Origin: Rheinheimera mangrovi
GTDB taxonomy: Bacteria; Pseudomonadota; Gammaproteobacteria; Enterobacterales; Alteromonadaceae
DNA: 64,000 nt
Direction: 5' to 3'
Assembly (NCBI RefSeq): GCF_003990335.1
Contig: NZ_CP034683.1
Location: 1,254,501-1,318,500, forward strand
Part shown: one piece after another, positions 48,840 through 57,090 of the stretch
How positions within the stretch are numbered: the first letter of the stretch is position 1
How the letters are laid out: each line of letters begins with the position of its first letter
Position numbers and translations under genes: made by a program
The notes under the pieces: model-generated
Databases searched by the model: none
Told to the model about the DNA's origin: nothing
The model's input: the letters and a program-made list of their open reading frames with translations, nothing else

Positions 48840-49484
48840 TCAAACATAAGGCTTAACTAAGCCATCATAATCCATCACTTTTTGCACCGCGGGGCGGGCT
48901 AATACTTTTTGTACCCAGAGGGCTATAAAAGGGTAATCGCGGGCTTTTTTATCGTCGAAGTGACGGGTCCAGCGGCATAACATCATGGCGTAAATATCTA
49001 TTAGTGAAAACTCTTCACCTAAAAACCATGGGCTGCAATGGCTGGCTAAATGTTTGTCCATTTGTTCCAGCAAGCCTTGGGCTTTTTGCTGGGCATGACG
49101 TTTTACATCTGCTGTGGTTTGCTCCGAACTTACCCAGCGCTCTGGATAAAAATACACTACTAAAGTGCTTTGTAAGGTGGCAGATAACCAAATCAGCCAT
49201 TTGTAAGCTTCGGCGCGTTGAAGAGTGCCGGGGGCTGGGAATAAGTTCTTTTCTGGATGGCAGTCGACTAGATGCAGGCAAATAGCTGCAGTTTCAAAAA
49301 CAACCTGACCCTGATCGACTAAGGTTGGAATAGTGCCATTAGGGTTTAACGCCAGATAGTCAGCTTTTTTATGTGAGCCTGTTGCTGTGTCTGTTAATAC
49401 CAGCTCATAAGGTACAGATAGTTCTTCCAACAGAATATGGGGCGCCATGCTGGCGGTGCTTGGTGAATAGTACAACTGGTACAT
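48840..49484 (-). CDS. Glutathione S-transferase family protein
   Basis: Cytosolic GST of 214 residues. The thioredoxin-like N-terminal domain has a Ser/Thr-rich active-site region (YYSPSTASMAPHILLEEL), the cis-Pro strand NGTIPTLVDQG and the glutathione-binding ETAAICLHLVD. The all-helical C-terminal domain carries the N-capping-box-like FSLIDIYAMML. It resembles YfcG/GstB-like enzymes of proteobacteria. GGGGAG precedes the ATG. The substrate is not predictable. Confidence 0.88.
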   Translation of the reverse strand: MYQLYYSPSTASMAPHILLEELSVPYELVLTDTATGSHKKADYLALNPNGTIPTLVDQGQVVFETAAICLHLVDCHPEKNLFPAPGTLQRAEAYKWLIWLSATLQSTLVVYFYPERWVSSEQTTADVKRHAQQKAQGLLEQMDKHLASHCSPWFLGEEFSLIDIYAMMLCRWTRHFDDKKARDYPFIALWVQKVLARPAVQKVMDYDGLVKPYV

Positions 49485-49575
49485 CGATATAACTCCCCGA
49501 AATTAAAAAGTGTTAATCACAAAATCTAAGCTGAACTCTCTGCGCAGTTTTCTAAATTGAACCAGTCGCAGATAT

Positions 49576-49600
49576 AAAAAAACCGCCCTGAGGCGGTTTT
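49576..49600 (-). terminator. Terminator after isocitrate dehydrogenase gene
   Basis: Stem AAAACCGCC/GGCGGTTTT with a CTGA loop. On the minus strand it ends in seven T. It starts nine bases past the stop codon. Confidence 0.92.
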
Positions 49601-49608
49601 CAACGTGC

Positions 49609-50616
49609 TTACAGACGTTCCAGCATGGCAGCTGTAAAGTCTGTAGTGCCGTGGCTGCCACCTAAGTCGCGGGTGGTGCGGTCACCTGATGCAATCACAT
49701 CAGTTAATGCGGCCAGAATTTTTTCTGCTTTATCTTTCATGCCCAAATACTCCAGCATCTGGATAGAAGCTAAAATCACTGAGCTTGGGTTGGCCAGGTT
49801 TTTGCCTGCAATGTCTGGCGCGCTGCCGTGCACTGCTTCAAAAATAGCGCAGTCTTTGCCGATATTAGCGCCTGGCGCCATACCTAAACCACCGACTAAA
49901 CCAGCACATAAGTCAGATAAAATATCGCCAAACAGGTTGGTGGTAACTATTACATCAAACTGTTGTGGGTTCATCACCAGCTGCATACAAGCGTTATCAA
50001 CGATCATCTCGCTGGCCTGAATATCAGGGTAACGTAATGCTACTTCACGGGCAGTTTTTAAGAACAGGCCAGAAGTAGACTTCAGAATGTTGGCTTTGTG
50101 AACGATAGTTACTTTTTTGCGGTTTTCGCGACGAGCCAGTTCAAAGGCGAACTCAACAATACGTTCAGAACCTTCACGGGTTACTACGCTCATGGCTTCT
50201 GCCAGCTCACCTTCGTTTTTCACGATTTGGCCAGCACCTGAGTACATACCTTCAGTGTTTTCACGTACTGTAATAATGTCGATATTTTCGTAGCGGGCTT
50301 TAGTGCCTTTAAACGAAATCACCGGACGTACGTTAGAGTACAGGTTGAATTTTTTACGTAAGGTCACGTTAATTGAAGTGAAACCTTCGCCTACAGGCGT
50401 AGTTAACGGGCCTTTTAAAGTGATTTTGTTACGGGCAATAGCGTCCAGCGTGGTCTGTGGCAGCAATTCACCAGTAGTTTCCAGCGCCGTTAAGCCAGCT
50501 TCAACATATTCATAGTTAAAGTTACAGCCTACTTTATCCAGAACCTGGATAGCGGCTTCGACTATGCTTGGACCTATGCCATCACCTTTGATGACCGTAA
50601 TAGTTTGTGAACTCAT
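49609..50616 (-). CDS. NAD-type isocitrate dehydrogenase
   Basis: Beta-decarboxylating dehydrogenase of 335 residues resembling the homo-oligomeric NAD-dependent isocitrate dehydrogenases of gammaproteobacteria. GDGIGPSIVEAA starts the fold. The substrate Arg cluster is in SINVTLRKKFNLYSNVRP, Tyr in NTEGMYSG, the Lys in HKANILKSTSG, and metal Asp residues in TNLFGDILSDL. EAVHGSAPDIAGKNLANP forms the cofactor loop, with Asp/Ile after it rather than NADP-type Lys/Tyr. A homoisocitrate or isopropylmalate role is less likely. The start is supported by AAGGA. An aceK gene, whose target is normally the NADP enzyme, lies at 8539. Confidence 0.88.
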   Translation of the reverse strand: MSSQTITVIKGDGIGPSIVEAAIQVLDKVGCNFNYEYVEAGLTALETTGELLPQTTLDAIARNKITLKGPLTTPVGEGFTSINVTLRKKFNLYSNVRPVISFKGTKARYENIDIITVRENTEGMYSGAGQIVKNEGELAEAMSVVTREGSERIVEFAFELARRENRKKVTIVHKANILKSTSGLFLKTAREVALRYPDIQASEMIVDNACMQLVMNPQQFDVIVTTNLFGDILSDLCAGLVGGLGMAPGANIGKDCAIFEAVHGSAPDIAGKNLANPSSVILASIQMLEYLGMKDKAEKILAALTDVIASGDRTTRDLGGSHGTTDFTAAMLERL

Positions 50617-50763
50617 AACGTTCCTTTATAACTTTTAATGCGACATGGATTGGTTGTACTAAACACAAAGCTGAATTTTATACATTCTTCTTATGACAGC
50701 TGTTGTACCAGAGTTTGTGGAAAAACGCCGAAAATATACCAGTTTTGGTGTTTATTTTCCAGT

Positions 50764-52521
50764 TTATGCTGACATCTGCGACAAATCTGTCACTTCCTGC
50801 GGCATAACTTTAGAAAATGGAGAAATAAAACTACAACTGGCAATCAGTTGGGTGACTGGCTGGGTTTGTTCTACCAACTCAGCTTGCCAGTCTGACGCTG
50901 AACAGAGCTGCATAGTCAGATAGGGTTCGATAAAATTATAGCTGTGAGTCAGCCTGTCTTTATCGTCGCTATCTGAAAACACCGAAGCGGTCAGATCAAA
51001 AGCAAAAGCCAAGACAAAAGCCATAGCATGGGAATGGCTCGAAGTAGGTAACGCTCTGTAATGCAGGCATGCATCCTGCCAGCTTTGATTAAACTGCAGA
51101 TGCTTCAGGGTTTTTACCGCCAGTTGCTGATAATGCTCACTCTGCCATAACTGCTGCTTTAACCATTGGTTAATAAGGCTTATAGCCTGAGTTGGATGAG
51201 ACAATGCCAAAAAGCGCAGATCGGACTGTTGCCATAAAGGCCAGCACAAACACCAGGCTAAAAGCTCTGCTTGTTGCGGTGTTAAAGCATAAAATTTTAT
51301 TGGTTGCGTTAGCATAAACAAAGCTTTGGCTAACACTCGCCGAAACTCCAGCAACCAGTCATGCAGGGGTTGATGTTGTTGCTGGCAATGTTGTTCCAAC
51401 CAGGCTTGTTTTAATAAAGGCAGTAGCTGTTCCTGCCCCAGCATGGCAATAGCATGTTGGGTTGATTGAATCTTTTGTTGTTGCCTGCTTTGTGCCGAAG
51501 CCTTTTCCAGCAATTGTTGCATCAGCCATGGATGTTGTTCAATCAGCTCTGTTTGCTGACTTACTTTGGCTGCCAGGCTCAATTGTTGTAGCCAGCTTAA
51601 TGCCGGTAAATCATAGGGTTCAGGCCATTGCGGCAAAAGCTCGTTGTCTTGTTGCCAACCACTAAGCCAGTTGTCCTGACTGTATTGTCTTGGGTTTAAT
51701 AATTGCCAGTCTGCCGCAGCTATTGTTTGTACTGGTAATAGTTGTTTTGTGTTTTTGTCATAGGGCTGAACTAACAGCAGCATCTGCTCTGTGCTGTGAA
51801 GTTCACAAAGCAATAGCGCCAGGTTCGCATCAGAATCGCGGACAAAACGTCCTGTGCTATAACTGCTGCTGTTTAAACAAGACAGTGCCTGCCAGAATTG
51901 TAGTTCCGTTCCGGTGGCTTGTGGCTGTAGCTGGGGGGCTATTTTTTCCAATGCGATCAACTTGCCAGTGCCAGGTAACATCAGCCGTGTTATTTGCCAG
52001 CAAAAACTAATCAGTTGGCTAAAATAAGGGCTTTGCCAGGTTGCTAAACCTCTGTTTTTGCCATAACACTGGCGCAGCAGGTTGAGTACTCCTGCTTTTT
52101 CCACCAGCTCTTTATGTTGTTTTATGGTCACTACAGCAGGAAACTTCAGTTGTTGTTGTTCTGCAGCACTGAGCTCCTCTGCTTTTGCAGACTTTTCCAA
52201 TAAAACGCTGACCGCTAAAGGCTGTAACAAGCAACATTTTAGCAACTGAAACAGCAGCTCTTCAGGCCAACGGCCCGCCATAGCAATAGCTGTTAACAAG
52301 GCTGCTTGTTTGATAAATAGTTTGCTTGAAACCAGACCAGAGGCAGGGGTAAGAGATAATTGGGATATCAGCAGAAAGGGAGTTTTACAGGCAAGTTGCG
52401 CCGTTCGCTGGCAGATCTTTTGCAGCAGTTCCAGCTGCTGTGCTACAGATAACAGGTGTTTCTCTGCATAAAAAATACCGCAGTCCTGATAAAGCGCTGT
52501 CAAAGATCCCAAAGTTGCCAT
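50764..52521 (-). CDS. Degenerate HD/HDOD-like protein
   Basis: Protein of 585 residues, very rich in Leu and Gln, with no known name. About residues 315-395 (LPALSWLQQLSLAAKVSQQT, IEQHPWLMQQLLEKASAQ, AIAMLGQEQLLPLLKQAW) follow the pattern of HDOD domains: PALP-like start, D/HP-x-L, and a late LG-x-E/Q-L block. The N-terminal third (AIAMAGRWPEELLFQLLKCC, IKQHKELVEKAGVL) looks like a decayed HD-type domain lacking the HD pair. Catalysis is therefore unlikely and a signalling or scaffold role is inferred. It is last in a five-gene unit that begins with a diguanylate cyclase, starting one base after the DUF3192 gene. Confidence 0.72.
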   Translation of the reverse strand: MATLGSLTALYQDCGIFYAEKHLLSVAQQLELLQKICQRTAQLACKTPFLLISQLSLTPASGLVSSKLFIKQAALLTAIAMAGRWPEELLFQLLKCCLLQPLAVSVLLEKSAKAEELSAAEQQQLKFPAVVTIKQHKELVEKAGVLNLLRQCYGKNRGLATWQSPYFSQLISFCWQITRLMLPGTGKLIALEKIAPQLQPQATGTELQFWQALSCLNSSSYSTGRFVRDSDANLALLLCELHSTEQMLLLVQPYDKNTKQLLPVQTIAAADWQLLNPRQYSQDNWLSGWQQDNELLPQWPEPYDLPALSWLQQLSLAAKVSQQTELIEQHPWLMQQLLEKASAQSRQQQKIQSTQHAIAMLGQEQLLPLLKQAWLEQHCQQQHQPLHDWLLEFRRVLAKALFMLTQPIKFYALTPQQAELLAWCLCWPLWQQSDLRFLALSHPTQAISLINQWLKQQLWQSEHYQQLAVKTLKHLQFNQSWQDACLHYRALPTSSHSHAMAFVLAFAFDLTASVFSDSDDKDRLTHSYNFIEPYLTMQLCSASDWQAELVEQTQPVTQLIASCSFISPFSKVMPQEVTDLSQMSA

Positions 52522-52522
52522 C

Positions 52523-52906
52523 TCAATCCAGTTGGTTGTATTGCTCTACTGCGGTTTCGCCTATAGCTATAAGTTGTTGGTTCTTAAATAAAATAGCTGT
52601 GCATTCGTCACGCGTGGTGATGCCGTCGGTTTTAGTTCTGTGAGTGCGGTAATACAGAACCTGATAAATCTGCTGCTGTTGGTTTTTCGCCTCAGTAATA
52701 TCAGGTCCGCCCAGATAATCAATCACCTGATCTCTGCTGATGGCTTTGGTTAAATCCAGTTTGTAAATATATTTAGTGTTAAAGGCTTCTCTGTCCTGCC
52801 AGTTCATCTGATCAGGATCATCTTTATAAAACAGCAACGTAGTGCAGGTTAAACCTACGTACAGCAGTAGCCCTGCAAATAGGAAGGCTAGGGTTTTTAC
52901 TTTCAT
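52523..52906 (-). CDS. DUF3192 membrane-anchored protein
   Basis: Small protein of about 127 residues with an N-terminal hydrophobic anchor (TLAFLFAGLLLYVGLTC). Its C-terminal DUF3192 domain is recognised by VLYYRTHRTKTDGITTRDECTAILFKN. The fold probably resembles BamE/SmpA-like two-helix, three-strand domains (inference). Several start codons exist at 52921, 52909 and 52906. GAGG suits the last one. It overlaps or abuts xni on the upstream side, and the HDOD-like gene follows directly. A paralogue lies at 62244. Confidence 0.83.
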   Translation of the reverse strand: MKVKTLAFLFAGLLLYVGLTCTTLLFYKDDPDQMNWQDREAFNTKYIYKLDLTKAISRDQVIDYLGGPDITEAKNQQQQIYQVLYYRTHRTKTDGITTRDECTAILFKNQQLIAIGETAVEQYNQLD

Positions 52907-52914
52907 CATCTGCC

Positions 52915-53718
52915 TCAGCATGCTGTAAAACGCACTTGCTGTAAATTCAGCCCCAACTGTAAATCAGTTTTCAGACTTAAGATCTGCATAAATAACTGCA
53001 GTTCAGCACGAGACGCCATAATTTTATCTTTGAGTTTGGCCGGACAATCCGGATGTGCCAGAGCCGTTTTAATATCTGGCCCCAGCTTTAACAGTTCGCT
53101 GGCCGTTTTTGGCCCTATACCTGTCAGACCACTAATGTTATTCGTTTTATCTCCTACCAGGCTCCAATATCGGACTAACTGCTCTGGTAATACGCCAAAC
53201 TTCTGCTGCACTGTCTCATTGCTGTGTTGCTGACGGTTAAAATGGTCATACACCACCACTCCTTGTGCAAGCAAGGGCAAATAACCTTTATCCGTCGATA
53301 CTATAGTGACTTGCTGCTGATGTTGGCGCATTGTCATGGCTAAACTTGCAATCACATCATCAGCTTCCTGATCTGGCATTTGAAAGCTCTGGATACCAAC
53401 ATCAGATAGTTTTTGCTTCAACACAGGCAAAGCGATTTGCAGATGCTCTGGCATGGGCAGCCGGTCTGCTTTGTAGGCCGGATAGAGCTGTGTGCGCCAG
53501 TTAAGATGAGTGACCTCAAATACAGCCAATACATGGCTTGGCTTAAATTGCCGCGTCAGCTTAACTGCAATTTGTTGTAACTGTTCTGCGGTATTGTGCA
53601 GCAGTTGCTGGCCTGTAGCTTCACTGTATGGGGCAGGGGAGTTATGAAAAGGTCTTTCCTGTGCAGCGTATAAGCGACGGACTAAGTTTAGTCCGTCGAG
53701 TAATAACAAATGTGCCAT
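52915..53718 (-). CDS. xni: Flap endonuclease Xni
   Basis: Structure-specific 5-prime nuclease related to the 5-prime domain of DNA polymerase I, 267 residues. It has LLLDGLNLVRRLY at the N-terminus, metal-binding acidic residues in PDQEADDVIASLA and STDKGYLPLL, and a helix-hairpin-helix in NISGLTGIGPKTASELL. Like E. coli Xni (YgdG) it may lack some metal ligands of the second site. It starts one base after ppnN, a linkage also seen in E. coli (ygdH-ygdG region). Confidence 0.92.
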   Translation of the reverse strand: MAHLLLLDGLNLVRRLYAAQERPFHNSPAPYSEATGQQLLHNTAEQLQQIAVKLTRQFKPSHVLAVFEVTHLNWRTQLYPAYKADRLPMPEHLQIALPVLKQKLSDVGIQSFQMPDQEADDVIASLAMTMRQHQQQVTIVSTDKGYLPLLAQGVVVYDHFNRQQHSNETVQQKFGVLPEQLVRYWSLVGDKTNNISGLTGIGPKTASELLKLGPDIKTALAHPDCPAKLKDKIMASRAELQLFMQILSLKTDLQLGLNLQQVRFTAC

Positions 53719-53719
53719 A

Positions 53720-55075
53720 TCAGTTCAGAATTTGATAACAAGGCTCATATTTCGAACCTGGTAACTTCATCCGGCCCTGAGCAACAAAAGCTTGCAGCAA
53801 CTTATCCATCAGGTTCATTAATGCAGGTTCACCTGACAGCTTAAATGGACCATGTTGTTTGATAGCTCTGATCCCTTCATCTTTCACATTACCAGCCACT
53901 ATGCCTGAAAAAGCCCGGCGCAGATGAGCTGCCAGTTTTGCTTTATCCTGTTCCAGATGCAGATCCAAAGACGCCATATTCTGGTGAGTTGGTGCAAAAG
54001 GATGCTGGAAATCAGGTGCTATATGTAAGGTCCAGTTAAAGTGATAAGCATCACCACAGCTCTTACGGTATTGTCGTACTTCAGCGCAGCCTTGTTTCAG
54101 ACGACGAGCCACTTCGGCCGGGTTGTCTATGATGATCTCAATCAGATCCAGCGCTTCTTTACCTAAAGTTTGTTCAATAAAACTGGCCAGTTCAGCAAAA
54201 TAAGCCGCGCTTTGTTGTGGTCCAGTCAGGATCACCGGCAGCTTCTGATCTTTGTTTTTTTCGTGCAGCATGATACCCAGTAAATACAGCAATTCTTCCG
54301 CTGTGCCTGCACCACCAGGGAAAATAATAATGCCATGAGCCACACGGATAAAAGCCTCCAGCCGTTTTTCGATATCAGGCAAAATCACCAGTTCGTTCAC
54401 TATAGGATTTGGCGGCTCGGCAGCAATAATGCTTGGTTCAGTTAAACCTAAGTAACGGCCTTTGGTATTACGCTGTTTGGCATGGCCAATAGTAGCGCCT
54501 TTCATTGGGCCTTTCATCGCGCCTGGCCCGCAGCCTGTGCAAATATCCAAGCCGCGTAAACCTAACTGATAACCTACTTCTTTGGTGTATTTGTATTCAG
54601 CTTCGTTAATAGAATGGCCGCCCCAGCAGACAATCATATTAGGCTCTACTGCTGAGTCTATGACGCGGGCGTTACGCAAAATGTCGTACACCGTATGAGT
54701 GATATGATCGCTGTTTTGTAAATCCAGTCTGTTAGCGTGGGTCAGCTGAGTATGGAAAAACAGAATGTCACGTAACACTGCGAATAAATGCTCTTGAATA
54801 CCACGGATAATCTGACCGTCAACAAAAGCACTTTCCGGTGGATTAAACAGCTCAATTTTGATGCCACGTTCGCGGGCTAATAAATTCACATCAAAGTTTT
54901 TAAACTGGTCATAAATTTCGCTGGAACTGTCGGTATGACTACCCACGTTTAATACGGCAAGGCAACAATTACGGAATAAGCTAAAGGCGTCAGAGCTGGT
55001 GTTGTTTTTCAGGCGGTCAACTTCAAGTTGAGATAAAAGCGCCATAGCGCCCAACGGATTCAGTTGTACATGCAT
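53720..55075 (-). CDS. ppnN: Nucleotide 5'-monophosphate nucleosidase PpnN
   Basis: Cleaves purine and pyrimidine nucleoside monophosphates to base and ribose-5-phosphate. In E. coli it is stimulated by (p)ppGpp. It has 451 residues. The central Rossmann/LOG-like domain has [33 protein letters not shown] and the PGGxGTxxE motif ([16 protein letters not shown]). Flanking N- and C-terminal domains of the PpnN type are present. The start has AAGGAAG upstream. It sits between the diguanylate cyclase and xni. Confidence 0.94.
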   Translation of the reverse strand: MHVQLNPLGAMALLSQLEVDRLKNNTSSDAFSLFRNCCLAVLNVGSHTDSSSEIYDQFKNFDVNLLARERGIKIELFNPPESAFVDGQIIRGIQEHLFAVLRDILFFHTQLTHANRLDLQNSDHITHTVYDILRNARVIDSAVEPNMIVCWGGHSINEAEYKYTKEVGYQLGLRGLDICTGCGPGAMKGPMKGATIGHAKQRNTKGRYLGLTEPSIIAAEPPNPIVNELVILPDIEKRLEAFIRVAHGIIIFPGGAGTAEELLYLLGIMLHEKNKDQKLPVILTGPQQSAAYFAELASFIEQTLGKEALDLIEIIIDNPAEVARRLKQGCAEVRQYRKSCGDAYHFNWTLHIAPDFQHPFAPTHQNMASLDLHLEQDKAKLAAHLRRAFSGIVAGNVKDEGIRAIKQHGPFKLSGEPALMNLMDKLLQAFVAQGRMKLPGSKYEPCYQILN

Positions 55076-55110
55076 AGATTACTTCCTTATGACCCGGCTT
55101 GCGCCGTTGT

Positions 55111-56673
55111 TCAGCTTTTTAGTACGACTAAGTCCCTACCGGCACGTTTTGCTTCGTATAAAGCTTCGTCTGCACGGTCAAAAGCTGCTCTGTTATTGTC
55201 AGAGGTTTTGAGTTCTGTCGCACCAAAAGAAATTGAAATGGGAACGTTTTGGTCTTTGAATTTAAACGGGATTTTCTTAATCCTCTCTCTCAGATTATTC
55301 AGAGGCTGTTTAAGTTCAGCTAAATGTGTTTCCGGGAACAAAATAATAAACTCTTCACCACCATAACGGGCGATAAAGTCGGTTTCACGTAAGCTTTGTT
55401 TTAACGCCTGGGCTATCACTTTTAAGGTTTTATCACCAGCACTATGGCCATAGTTGTCGTTAATCTGTTTAAAGTGATCCACATCTGCCAAGGCTATAGC
55501 TAAAGGTTTACCATAACGCTGAGCTCGTCGAATTTCCAGCTCAAAGCGCTCATCAAAAGCTGCTCTGTTAGGCAATTCTGTTAAGGCATCCTGCAAGCTG
55601 CGGAATTTTTGCTCGGCCAGACGTTTTTTAAACTGCATGGCTTCCTGTTCCAGCTCGGCCAGACGGGACTCCATATGACGTAAGGTGGTGAGCATCAGTT
55701 CACGTTCATCTTTTTCCAGCTGCTCTTTTTCACGCAAAGAAGTAGTTATAGCGCCAAGTTTGTTGCTGACCAAAGACTGCAGCTGTTCCAGTGAGGTGGC
55801 TGATTTAGTGTCTGCAGTTAAATTGGTAATTTGCTGCTCTATTTGCTGGTTTAACAGCAGCATTTTTTCTTTAATATTGTGCGAAGTGTTCAGTGATGAG
55901 ACAACTGCTTGCTGAACCCCGGTCAGGGCTTCGTTTAACTTCAGCAGGAAATGTTGAGCTGACTGACGCTCGTCTGTCACTGAGGCAATAATAATTTCAA
56001 TAGTGCGTAGGCAGGATTCCAGCAGAGCTTCAATGCTGACATCGGATAATAAAGTTAAGCGGATTCTCTCTATGTCCTGGCCATATTTACCTTCAAAGGC
56101 CAGCTCGCTTAATAAATTAGTTAATTCATTAGAAATTTGCCGACAAATAGTCTGATACTTGTTGTCATCAACAGCATCACCTTGTTCGCTTTGTTGTTTA
56201 GTAGCTAAAGCAGACTGATATAACTCTGTTAAATGGGTCAGATGGGGTAAAAATGCCTGAACAGTAGAGGAGGGCTCTTCTACTTTATTGAGCAGGTCGC
56301 GTAGGTCACGCCTTAACTGGTCTGGTAAACCACGTTGTTTTTGCAGTAATTTTCCAGCATCGGTTAAAGTGCTTTGCGCTTTTTTTAGTTCAGCTTGCTG
56401 ACGCGATTCCAGGTTCTTTAATGCTTCAACAGCGCTTTCTACTAAAGGCAGGATCTTTTCCAGATCGGTACCCTTGGCAAATTCCTGACGTAAACGAGCC
56501 AGTTTATTGTCGAGATCAATGTCTATACCCTTACAGGCCAGCGATAACCTGGAGACAAATTGCGACAGGATTTTAAACTGACTTTCGTAGGTATCTTCCA
56601 GCTGTTTGCGCGCTTTGACTGCATTTGCCAGCTGTTGTTTTACATCACTTTGCTGCTCGGCCACCAGAATCAT
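55111..56673 (-). CDS. Diguanylate cyclase with long coiled-coil sensor region
   Basis: Soluble protein of 520 residues. The first 340 residues are helical and coiled-coil rich, with no membrane helix and no recognised sensor domain. The C-terminal GGDEF domain is complete. The active site is RYGGEEFIILFPE near residue 437, the inhibitory I-site RETD lies five residues before it, and the substrate-side LTELPNRAAFDERFELEIRRAQRYG is typical. It should make c-di-GMP and be product-inhibited. It lies 35 bases upstream of ppnN on the same strand, so a nucleotide second messenger gene heads a unit with nucleotide metabolism and a degenerate HDOD protein. Confidence 0.92.
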   Translation of the reverse strand: MILVAEQQSDVKQQLANAVKARKQLEDTYESQFKILSQFVSRLSLACKGIDIDLDNKLARLRQEFAKGTDLEKILPLVESAVEALKNLESRQQAELKKAQSTLTDAGKLLQKQRGLPDQLRRDLRDLLNKVEEPSSTVQAFLPHLTHLTELYQSALATKQQSEQGDAVDDNKYQTICRQISNELTNLLSELAFEGKYGQDIERIRLTLLSDVSIEALLESCLRTIEIIIASVTDERQSAQHFLLKLNEALTGVQQAVVSSLNTSHNIKEKMLLLNQQIEQQITNLTADTKSATSLEQLQSLVSNKLGAITTSLREKEQLEKDERELMLTTLRHMESRLAELEQEAMQFKKRLAEQKFRSLQDALTELPNRAAFDERFELEIRRAQRYGKPLAIALADVDHFKQINDNYGHSAGDKTLKVIAQALKQSLRETDFIARYGGEEFIILFPETHLAELKQPLNNLRERIKKIPFKFKDQNVPISISFGATELKTSDNNRAAFDRADEALYEAKRAGRDLVVLKS

Positions 56674-56754
56674 TCCCCAGGTACAAAACCCGCTCGGTTT
56701 GAGCTAAGTATATCTGCAATAATGATAAAAGCGACAGCATAATCTGGTATGAAA

Positions 56755-56781
56755 TGAAAAAAGCGGACCAAAAGTCCGCTT
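56755..56781 (-). terminator. Orphan terminator oriented leftward
   Basis: Stem AAGCGGAC/GTCCGCTT with a CAAAA loop. On the minus strand it runs into six T. No recognised leftward gene ends here except the short frame at 56816-57005, so it implies a small transcript from that region. Confidence 0.82.
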
Positions 56782-56815
56782 AAAATCAGCAATTATGTAG
56801 GGTATTTTTTTGTGG

Positions 56816-57005
56816 TTACTTTTTGGTTAAATAGTAAGGTAACCAGCTTTGTTCTTCAGCAGAGGTCAGATAGTTCATCTTGTTCACTTTTGGTCTGAAG
56901 TTAATAGGGTTGTCCCTGTCAGGACGCTTTGCATTAGAACAGAATTTGATCTGAAAGTAAAAGTTAAAATGTAATAGTACGAAGTGAGTTACATAAATCT
57001 GGTCG
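56816..57005 (-). other. Possible small gene or gene remnant
   Basis: A minus-strand open frame of about 62 codons ends at TAA 56816-56818, 35 bases before a good terminator. Its last 38 or so residues (from NAKRPDRDNPINFRPKVNKM to SWLPYYLTKK) look protein-like and hydrophilic. The only in-frame starts are a GTG at 56885-56887 and an ATG at 56876-56878, giving 20-23 residues without a clear ribosome site. An ATG in the neighbouring frame lies at the point where the protein-like part begins. It may be a true micro-protein, a frameshifted gene or a decayed 3-prime end. The rest of 56674-57090 holds nothing else I can support. Confidence 0.35.
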
Positions 57006-57090
57006 CTTTAATTTAGCTGTTGGTAGTGTTTTGTTCGCTATTTGTTTGAATTTATGATTGTTTTTCGTTTTTGGTTCTGGAGGTTACAGC

